Origin: Turbatrix aceti
Taxonomy: Eukaryota; Nematoda; Chromadorea; Rhabditida; Panagrolaimidae
Direction: 5' to 3'
Assembly: GCA_963969345.1 (NCBI GenBank)
Contig: OZ017766.1
Coordinates: 5,766,001 to 5,830,000 of the forward strand
Length of the DNA: 64,000 nt
Below, in pieces: positions 55,895 through 64,000 of the stretch (position 1 is its first letter; every line of letters begins with the position of its first letter). The position numbers were made by a program, and so were the translations under genes. Below the pieces are notes generated by a model that searched no databases, was not told where the DNA came from, and saw nothing but the letters and a program-made list of their open reading frames with translations.

Positions 55895-56593
55895 CGACGC
55901 CTCGGGGAACAATGAGTGGAATCTGAAAGCCTTTTTTTTTCCGCGACCCGCTTCGACCTCCTCCTCCACCACCCCTCACCTGGCACCCTCCTACTACTTC
56001 TGAATGCGTCATTCATCTGCCATCGTCCATCCACCATCCACGCCCGTCGTCCACACCTGCTGTATCGCTAATCAGCGCGTTCTCATTCTTCTCGCTCTCA
56101 TCTACCAACCAACCAACCAACCACCCAACCACCGGTCATTACATGTAAACAATTCATATACAAAAAAAATAAACAGAGTAAAAATTAGCCGGAGAGGATT
56201 TTCAAAAATGAAAAAAAATTTGTTTTAGAAAAAATTTTTTTAATTTTTTTTAAATGAAAAAAAAACGACAATTGAAAAAAATTTAATTTTTATTTTTTAA
56301 TTTAAAAATTACCAAAGTTTTGTTTTTGTACATAAGAAACCAAAAAATTATTTTTGCAAAAAAAAACAAAAAAAATCCCAAACTTCCACAACAAAAAAAT
56401 TTATTATTACAATCAAAAATCAAAAAATAAATATAAACAGATATTTTGACGTTTTGCTTCACCCTGAACGCAAAGACACTAAAATATATAAAAAAACGAT
56501 GTGTAAAGTAAGTAATATTTAGCTGTGCCAGAGACTGTGGAATGACGGTTGGCACGGCGCGAAAAAAAAATGCATAGATACAGTACCAGGCAA

Positions 56594-58643
56594 TCAATGA
56601 CGGTTGATAATGTGAAACTTGAGTATGGATCGTTTGGGTGGCTCGACGCCGTTGTTCGGGAGGGCAGACACCGACGTCGGTGGAGCGTAGCCAAGGCAGA
56701 TTTTGGCGCCCAGAAGGGCAGCGCCTACGGATGGGGATTCGATGAGTTCGTAGAAGGACACCTTGTGGATGCAGCGCTCGACTTTGATGCCGTCTTCAAA
56801 GCCCTGTCGCAGGAGGTGCCAGGATTTAAAAACAGATCCAATCGCTAGTACCGGGACGTTGGTAAACATTTCCTGAAAATAATTTTGAGTTAAAAAAAAT
56901 TACTCAAATCAGAAAAAAAAATCGTAAAATTTTTGTTTTCTTCAAAAAAACAGGTTTTTTTATAAAAAAACATATTGAAAAAAAATTTTGATAAAAAAAA
57001 TGTAATTTTTATTAAAAAAATTTATATAAAAAAATTCGTTTTTTGAAAAAAATGTAATTTTTTCATCGAAAAATTTTTTTAGGATTTTTTTAAATTTGAT
57101 AAAAAATCATAATTTTTGTAATAAAAATGTTTTATCAAACAAAACCAAATTTTTTAGGCATTTTTTTGCATTTCTTAAAAAAGTTTTTTAATTCACATTT
57201 AATTCGAATTTTTCTAAATGTTTTACAAATTGGGTTTTTTTAAAAGTTTTCTCCATTAATTTTTTAGTTTTTTTTCAAAAAAAATAAACCCTTCTTACCG
57301 GATCAAAGTACTTGGAAACCGCAACCAAGTGTTTCCCCAAAACAGAGCCAGCATCGTAAAACAACTTATTGACTATCGGGTCACCCGTTTTGTCCGCGAC
57401 CGCGGCGAGTTTTTCGCAGAGACTCGCAATGGTCGATTTCGGAGATTTTGAGCCGTAGAGAATATTCAGGAGACTCTGCTTGCACGACACTCCAAAGTGA
57501 TCAAGCGTCGTTACGCGCAGCACCTGTATATCCTCAGGTGTTTCCGTAGTCAGACCGTCATCGACGTCAAAGATAAGCTTGATCGCTCTGTGGGAAATCC
57601 AATACGCAGAGCCTTCGTCGCTGATGAGATGACCCCATCCGCCGGAGCCAAAAACGTTGCCATCCTCCTTGAGCAACCGACAGGACGATCCGGTGCCCGC
57701 GATGATGACCACACCGCCGTGGTCGAAGGTAGCAGCGATGCTGATGATGGCGTCGGTCGTGAGGTGGACGTCGGAGGCGACATCTGCGTGGTGGGCTTTG
57801 AAGTACTCGATCATCTTTTCGTTGACGCCTTCGTCGTCCGCGCCCGAAAGTCCGAGGCCGAGGGAGGCGACGGGGAGGTCGATGGACGCGACCGTCGCTG
57901 CTTCCTTCAGCGTGTTCGCGATCTTTGCCGAAGCGGCTTCGATGCCTTCGAGGAGGAGATTCAGGCCGTCGCCGGTGCCCGATGTCAGCTTGTTGCCGTC
58001 CTCGTCCATGATCACGAAGCTGAAGCACGTAGCTCCACTGAAAACGGCAAAAAAATACATAAAAAATTAATTTGTGTGAAAAAAACATAAAATTTAATTA
58101 AAAAAATCAAAATTTAAAAATTTAATTTGATTAAAAAATCTAAATTTAAAAATTTAATTCGATTAAAAATTTGATTGAAAAAATCTAAATTTTAAAAATT
58201 AATTTAATCTAAAAAATCTCAATTTAAAAATTCACAATTACAAAAAAAAATTTTTTTTTAATTTTGAATACAAAAAAAATGTTCATTGCTTAATGCCGGC
58301 AAAAATAGTATTTTTTCGCTAAAAACATCAAAATAAAAAAATTGTTGAAACAAATTTTTTAAATTTAATTTAGCTAATTAAAAAAAAATTATTCTAAATT
58401 CTTTTTTAATTTTTTTTGTCAAAAACAATTTTTTCTTCACAAAAATCTAGGAAAAAAATTACATTAACAAAAATTGCTTTTTTTTAAATTAAAATTTTGT
58501 TTATTTTAACATTTTAAAGTCAAAAAAATTGTTTACCCTTCAATGCCGGCAAAAATAATTTTTTTCTTAGCCGGCAGAAGTTGACTTCCACCTCCATCGC
58601 CTGACCCGGCATCAACAACAGAAGGCACAACCGATGAAGACAT
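56594..58643 (-). CDS. NAGK: N-acetyl-D-glucosamine kinase, complete copy B
   Basis: Kinase of the BadF/BadG/ROK-like ASKHA fold that phosphorylates salvaged N-acetylglucosamine to the 6-phosphate for UDP-GlcNAc synthesis in the cytosol. Exons 58537-58643, 57299-58037 and 56594-56872 join in frame (phase 2, then 0), giving 374 residues; the human enzyme has about 344. A 25-residue low-complexity N-terminus is followed by IIFAGIEGGATCFSFVIMDE, the first phosphate motif split by intron 1. Then come LTTDAIISIAA with the catalytic-site Asp, GTGSSCRLL, GGWGHLISDEGSAYWI and, near the end, VLAIGSVFKSWHLLRQGFED and AALLGAKI. The start at 58643 fits the family; an open frame extends further up but is unlike any NAGK. 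Confidence 0.9.
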
Positions 58644-60890
58644 ACTCGCCGAGCAAGGCTTCGATATTATTTTGGCAACGATGATCTGCGATGATTGATA
58701 TTCGCAGTCCGCCAGGAGTGAGCAGGTGAGACCACGTTGCTGGATATCGAGTGCAACTGTCCAGTCCGAGCTGAAACAACGAAGCGAGCAATGTGGACGG
58801 ATGATGACTGGCAAAATGAATCAGCAGCACAACAACATGATTTGTTTATCGCATCGTGTAATGAATGATTGAATGGGTGAATGAATGATGCGAGAAATAA
58901 ATAAATACATAAATATGTATGCGCGTGTAAATTGTATTTATTACAGGCCTGATTATCCTATATATTCTAAAAATTCTCTTCTCTTTTTCACTTTTTTTTC
59001 AGTCCCCAAAACAATGACAAAAAATTGTAAAGAAACAAAACGTTTGTTTCTTTTCTCCTTCGATCAATTTAATTTCCATGTGACCAGAAAATCAAAAGTG
59101 CGTGATTTTTCGGCAAACAACGTTCATTTTTATCCCCAACAAAAAAACAAGAAACGAGAAACAAGAAACAAGAATTAATCACAGATCACTAATAAACGTG
59201 TCCGTACATTTTCAAATGATCGGTTTTCGTTAAATTCCCGTTTTGAAGCCAGCTCACTTTTTTTTGTTCGCATGCGTGCATGCATACAGGTGAACGCCTC
59301 CCTCATCTCACGTTTTTTCACGTCAATCAAAAGAGTAAAAATCGTTTTCTTTAAAGAAAAAAAGCAATCAATCAAAGATTTTTGGTGATAAAAATGTGGG
59401 CAAAAATTTGAGAGTGTTAAAAATATGAAAAAGGAAAGTATAAAAGTGCAAGTTACCGAATAATGCAAAAAAAGGAAAAAGGACAACCCCAATAATAAAG
59501 TATGCATAACTGGATAACAGAGAAAATTAAAGCGCCAAATTCAATAATAAATGTGTAATAAAAACTTTTTATCATCCCGGAAAGTATCTAAAACAACCCA
59601 GACGATGACTAAAATTTTATTATTTTAAACTCCGAAATAACGATCGTTTTGTGTTCAAATTTTGTTGAGAAATTGAAACTGGCTGAAAATAATTTTTTTT
59701 AAAAGCGACAAATCGAAGAATATTCATTTCAGCAGAAAAACGCAATCTTTGATCAGGCGAAATTTATTATCTACAGAATGTGTACTGATGTGCGTTCAAT
59801 CGATGCTAACATAGTGCACATTCATTCATTTCTCGGGGTGACAGGCAGCAGGCACTGAGATTGTGATGGAATCAATGGTCATCCAAATTGTAATAGACAA
59901 AAATCGGCAAATTTATCGCAAATATAATGTAAACTATTTTTCTTATTTTTTTGGTCAGATCAGGTCATCAAAAATTATAAACACAAAAAAAATAAATATA
60001 AACAAAAAATTTGCTCCAATGGAAATTTTTTTTGGAGGGACAGAAAAAATTGTACGTACAAGTAAAAAATTTATTCCAAATGAAAAAAAGTTGAATTCGA
60101 CCCGAAAGACAGGTAGACAAGTATGTTATACATAAATAGTACCAAAGTACAACAAAAAGTACCATTTACAGGCAGGCGGGTTGGGTTAAACAACAACTTT
60201 TTTTTTCGTCTCATGTGCTCGACATTCTCGACTTATTTGTCTATTATACGTTCGTTCGTTCTCAAAATCAAACAAACCACTCCGATTAACGAAAAAAGTC
60301 ACTCAATCACATGACTGACCTCGATAAATACAATGTATGTATACTTTCTTCAACATTTTTCTTTTTTTTCTCCCAAAAGGATTGGAAAAATTACAAATCC
60401 AGACATCACCTTCTTTCAAAAAAATGTGCAGACATGTGACAAAAGTACACGTCAAGTTCGGGAGTCGGGAACTGGAAACTGACTTTGGAGCGTTTGATTG
60501 AAACATTTGGCGGCGGAAGAAAAGAGGGGCCAATTAGGATGCAAAAAAAAACAAATTGACACCCTTCAACAACCACAGGGATAATAATACACGGGCGTAC
60601 ACATACGCATGTATTTATGTACACATGCGCGTGTACGGACTCAGTTGGTTGACGGAGGTGGCAACAAACATCAGACTATGTTCAACTGACTTCAATACAT
60701 AGATATGTATCTTTTTCCTTGTCAAAATAATGAAAAGTTCACCTGGGCACCTGGGAAAAAAAAAGTGTGATAATCCAAGTGGATTTGCTGCGCTTTGGAT
60801 TTTTCAGATCTGTTTTTGAATGGGATAAAAATAAATTAGACGGGATAAAAATAGAAATTTTTTTTTCAGGTAACAATAAAAAAAACTCAC
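58644..60890. other. Region between NAGK and the methyltransferase gene
   Basis: Upstream flank of NAGK copy B and the unresolved 3' end of the methyltransferase gene. Candidate terminal exons on the minus strand follow acceptors near 60765 (TTTTTCCCAG), 60473 (GTTTCCAG) and 59690 (ATTTTCAG), but none gives a recognisable C-terminus. No other gene seen. Confidence 0.4.
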
Positions 60891-62815
60891 TTTCGATTAT
60901 GAAAAGCAAAAATAAATTGAGCACCTGGAAAAACCTGCAGCAACGTGGCAACCGTGTCTAGGAGTGGTAGAAAGACGGTCGGATCAAAGAACACATCTGA
61001 TCCGAGAATCACGTCCACGGGAGAACGGATTGTGGATGTCAACTCGGCGGCTGAGGATTTTCGTCGCCAATCGAGGTGCTGAAAAGGGTGAACTGATTTT
61101 TAGGAAGAAGGGATAATTTTTTTTTCAGGCTAAAAAAATTATAACAATCATAAAAAATTCATAAAAATTTTTTTTCATTCAAATGGAAGCCAAAATGATA
61201 AAAAAAAAAAAGTAAAACGCTGCAAAATAAAAAAATCGCTTTTGTGTACGAAATTTTCTGTTTTTTTTTAAATGAAATTTTGCTAAAAATAATGACGGAA
61301 AAAATATAGAAACGTGTACCAAAACGACAAAACCACGTTTATTGTCCTGCAATGAAACAAAAAAGGGCTTGGATGTTCAAATAAAAACAATTCTACGTGC
61401 ATGATTTCCTCAAAACTTTTCATACGTGACATTTTTTAAATAAATAAATACAATTTTAGAGACAAAAATCGTAGATAAAACAGTTTTTTTTTGTTATTTT
61501 AGCAACAGAAAATAAATACTAAATTGATGGTTTTCGTGGACGTTTAGAAAACGCGAGGATGGACAGAGGCAAAAAAATGATAGCCAAAAACAACGAAGAA
61601 AGAAAGCCAACAAGCGACGACCGACCAAAACTACTCCCTGGGGCGGCGCGGACCCACTCCTCAGTCAACTGACCACCAGTCCACCAGTCAGTCAGCTGGC
61701 TCGCGACAATAAAAGCACGCAGCGTAGTAAATAAATACATAAAATAAGCTGAAGTTGGGGTATTTAGAAAAATGTTTTGTGTTTTGTTTCGTGTCCAAGC
61801 AACAAAAAAAAAGAGAAAAAGACGACAAAACAAAAAGCTGAGCTGCGTGTGCGAAAAACTGTCTTGTCCTAGAGCCGCCTTGTCACCTATCATCCCGGAG
61901 GGGGAGGGGCTTTGAGGAAGGAGCCTTATGTTAGCAAATATGTATCCCATATCCCCCCCCCCTGGGCAGGCACTCTACCCAGATGAAAATTGAAAATTGA
62001 TGCATGAGCAGACAGCAAACAACAAAAAAAAGAGTGAACATGAGAGACTAGTGGTCAATGGCACGCATGTACGTATTTATGTACAACATGTGTGCCATTA
62101 TTTATAAAGATGCTAATTAAATTATGCATCGACGAGCGGACGTGGTAAGTTCCTATGCAATGTCACTCACCAAAAATTTGACCCGTTTTCGATCCAATCG
62201 ATGGGATGCGGCATTTTCGGCGACGTTTTTTTCCTGTAACTTTCTCAAAACCTTTCCTTCCGCATCTTCGCGATCGGTTACGATCACGGATTTGGCGCCG
62301 ACGTAGAGCGCGGCAAGCGACGGAACAGCCGTTGCACCGGCTCCGAGTTCGAGGATGTGCTTGCCCGAAAAATCCGATGCGTGGGCTAGGATGTAATTTC
62401 CTGAAAAAAATATGCTCGGTACTAAAAAATATCATATGTTTTTTTACCAAATACAAAAATACCAAAAAAATCAGTTTTAGGAAATTTCACTAAAAAAATT
62501 CGTTTTAGGAAATTTTACTAAAAAAATCCGTTTTAGTAAAATTTTTTTTCAATTAAAAAAATCTTTTAAAAAAAATTAAAAATAAAAAAATCATAAAAAA
62601 TTATCTTCTTTAAAAACTAAATAAAAAATATTATTTTGAAACATTGAAATTTAAAAAAATCATTAAAAAAATTATTTTAAAATTAAAAAAAAATTATTTT
62701 TTTTTATTTTTTAAGATAAGAATCAAATGTTTTTTATAATAAATTTTACAGACCAAAAAAACTCACCTAAAACTTCGGCAGAAGGCCAGAGGTGTTCCCC
62801 GACATTTTGTAGCAT
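60891..62815 (-). CDS. Methyltransferase-16 (METTL21-like) protein, 3' end unresolved
   Basis: Member of the seven-beta-strand lysine methyltransferase group (METTL21/METTL23 type), which methylates lysines in chaperones or elongation factors using S-adenosylmethionine. Exons: 62767-62815 (MLQNVGEHLWPSAEVL), 62171-62400 and 60891-61078. Motif I is HILELGAGATAVPSLAALYVG, with the post-I acidic residue in VIVTDRED. The upstream LWPSAEVLGNYI motif is typical of the family. Later come HLDWRRK, VDVILGSDVFFD and VFPGAQFIFAFHNR. The last exon was not identified: exon 60891 ends at a strong donor (AAA|GTGAGT), so some C-terminal residues are missing. The first ATG follows the acceptor TTTTTTTTGTAG at 62826 and lies about 200 bp downstream of the vps-18 stop, as in a nematode operon. 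The substrate is unknown. Confidence 0.75.
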
Positions 62816-62824
62816 TACAAATTG

Positions 62825-63021
62825 TCTACAAAAAAAATTCAAATATTCTTCAAAGAAAACAAAAATTACGAAAAAAAATATGCAAAAAAATTGGAAATGC
62901 AACCAAAAAATCGAAATCAAAATAAATTCGCAAATGAATATTTTTATTGCTTTTTTTTCAAGGCCGACTTCAAATTACAACACGCGTAATAAATATGTAG
63001 ATTGATGGATTGATGACGTCA
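62825..63021 (-). other. Intercistronic region, vps-18 to methyltransferase
   Basis: About 200 bp between the vps-18 stop codon and the acceptor AG (62826-62827) that precedes the next ATG by 10 bases. No promoter motif is seen. Spacing and the strong acceptor fit SL2-type processing of a polycistronic transcript. Confidence 0.5.
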
Positions 63022-64000
63022 TCAGATGCCGACCTGCCACTGCGCGACTTGTTCAGCGTATTCTTCGTCGGTGAAAAAAGGCTTGTCGATGAGTGAAATC
63101 GCCCGGGTGCCGCAGAGAGGGCATTCGGTAGCGACGAGATCCGTCCAGTGCCGATTCACGACGGCAAGATCGTTCTTGGCTTTGACGCTGTTGTCCATGC
63201 TCAGGCGTTCTCGAGCGTCAATGAGCTTTTTGAGCCTGGCTTTTTCGGCCTAAAAGATTTTGGACGGTTAACAAAATTTTTTAAAATTAGAAAAATATGC
63301 ATTAAAAAAACTAAATTTATGTAAAAAAAATTATTATGAATAATTAAATTTAATAAAAATACAAAAAATAAATTTTAAAATTAAAAACAATTTTAATTGT
63401 TTACAGAATTAAAAAAAATATTTACAAAAATTATTTCTAATTGGCAAAAATAAGTAAATTGTAAAATAAATAAAAATACAATTCAAATATTTACAAAAAA
63501 GTTTCTTTTTTACTCATTTTTTTACAATTTTAAAAAATAATTTTTTTTATTTGTTATACATTTTTTTATTTGTTATTCATTTTTTTGATTTGTTACACAA
63601 TTTATGAAAAAAAATGAAACGAATTAAAAAAAATTAAATTTTAAAAAATTGTAAAAAAAATTTAAATTAAAAAAAGAACATTTTTTAGTAAATTAAAAAC
63701 CTACGCCAGAAACAACAGCAAGCAAATGTTCTTCGAGACACTTTCGATGAAAAAAGTGTCCACAGTTGAACGAGAAGAATCCCTTGATGATGAGTTTCTG
63801 CTTGCAGTGGTAGCACTCGTCGCTCGCCTTGACTATTCTGTACTGCTTCTGCCTGAGGACCATGTCCCTCTTGATGGTCGTAATAATCTCGCCGGCATCC
63901 TTGATCTTGCCCTTGACATCGCCGATCTGCTTGGACATCTCGGTGAGGCATTCGCATAAAGGCTTCTTAAGCGCTTCAAAATTTGTAAAATGCGGAAACC
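63022..64000 (-). CDS. vps-18: VPS18, HOPS/CORVET subunit, C-terminal part
   Basis: 3' end of the gene for Vps18, a core subunit of the HOPS and CORVET tethering complexes for endosome and lysosome fusion. Exons seen: 63705 to beyond 64000, and 63022-63249 (phase 0), separated by a very AT-rich intron of 455 bp. The visible frame starts FPHFTNFEALKKPLCECLTE, a block that matches the region before the RING domain in Vps18. A coiled-coil-like helix follows (IGDVKGKIKDAGEIITTIKR), then the RING-type finger CYHCKQK...CGHFFHRKCLEE and a final zinc-binding piece ECPLCGTRAISLIDKPFF. The protein ends QWQVGI. The N-terminal beta-propeller part lies outside the window. Confidence 0.92.

Larger units (their letters stand above)
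50965..58307. repeat. 7.3-kb segmental duplication, copy B
   Basis: Second copy of 42677-50003. Its calmodulin-like gene and NAGK exons 2-3 are intact, and it continues at 58307 into sequence that holds NAGK exon 1, so this copy retains the native 5' end of NAGK. Confidence 0.95.

Noticed and set aside
60303..60533. Possible last exon of the methyltransferase (after GTTTCCAG)
   Set aside because: It can be joined in frame, but the resulting tail is Cys/Lys-rich and unlike any METTL21 C-terminus; left unassigned.

Overview
The window is nuclear DNA from a nematode. The evidence is a cuticle collagen, a small cluster of nematode-type serpentine chemoreceptors, a calponin/transgelin, vigilin, LSM4 and VPS18, together with short AT-rich introns ending in TTTCAG or TTTTTAG. 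Several genes have a splice acceptor just before the first ATG with no convincing upstream exon, as expected for spliced-leader trans-splicing. I cannot name the species. Exon coordinates were worked out by hand from splice signals and reading frame.

Layout. 1-2.5 kb: three chemoreceptor copies, one running off the edge and one broken. 3.3-6.8 kb: cuticle collagen, then a three-Ig-domain protein and a 35-bp tandem repeat. 6.8-11.4 kb: compact, closely packed genes (a secreted mucin-like protein, a small Cys-rich ORF, a helical protein, a Cys-rich membrane protein, a two-exon unknown), with two overlaps between opposite-strand genes. 11.5-14.4 kb: a fold-back element and a CMGC-like pseudokinase. 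15.4-22.8 kb: lsm-4 and vigilin, both on the minus strand. 22.8-31.4 kb: sparse; a small membrane protein, a Gln/Cys-rich secreted protein and a calponin with a possible distal alternative first exon.

31.4-42.8 kb is gene-poor. It holds a Mutator-like transposon remnant with long inverted ends and a 9-bp target duplication, two families of 1.2-1.3 kb tandem duplications placed back to back, and a GC-rich hAT-like element. 42.7-58.3 kb is a 7.3-kb segmental tandem duplication carrying a four-EF-hand calmodulin-like gene and an N-acetylglucosamine kinase (NAGK) gene. Only the second NAGK copy has a first exon, yet exons 2 and 3 of the two copies differ only at synonymous sites. 58.6-64 kb: a lysine-methyltransferase-like gene lying just downstream of vps-18 on the same strand, an operon-like arrangement; vps-18 runs off the right edge.

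The most unusual points are the duplicated NAGK with its missing exon, the palindromic CATG from which two opposite genes may both start, the convergent overlapping stop codons, the candidate GC-AG intron in a chemoreceptor, and the transposons at or near the duplication boundaries. I did not find a convincing wholly new multi-gene system.
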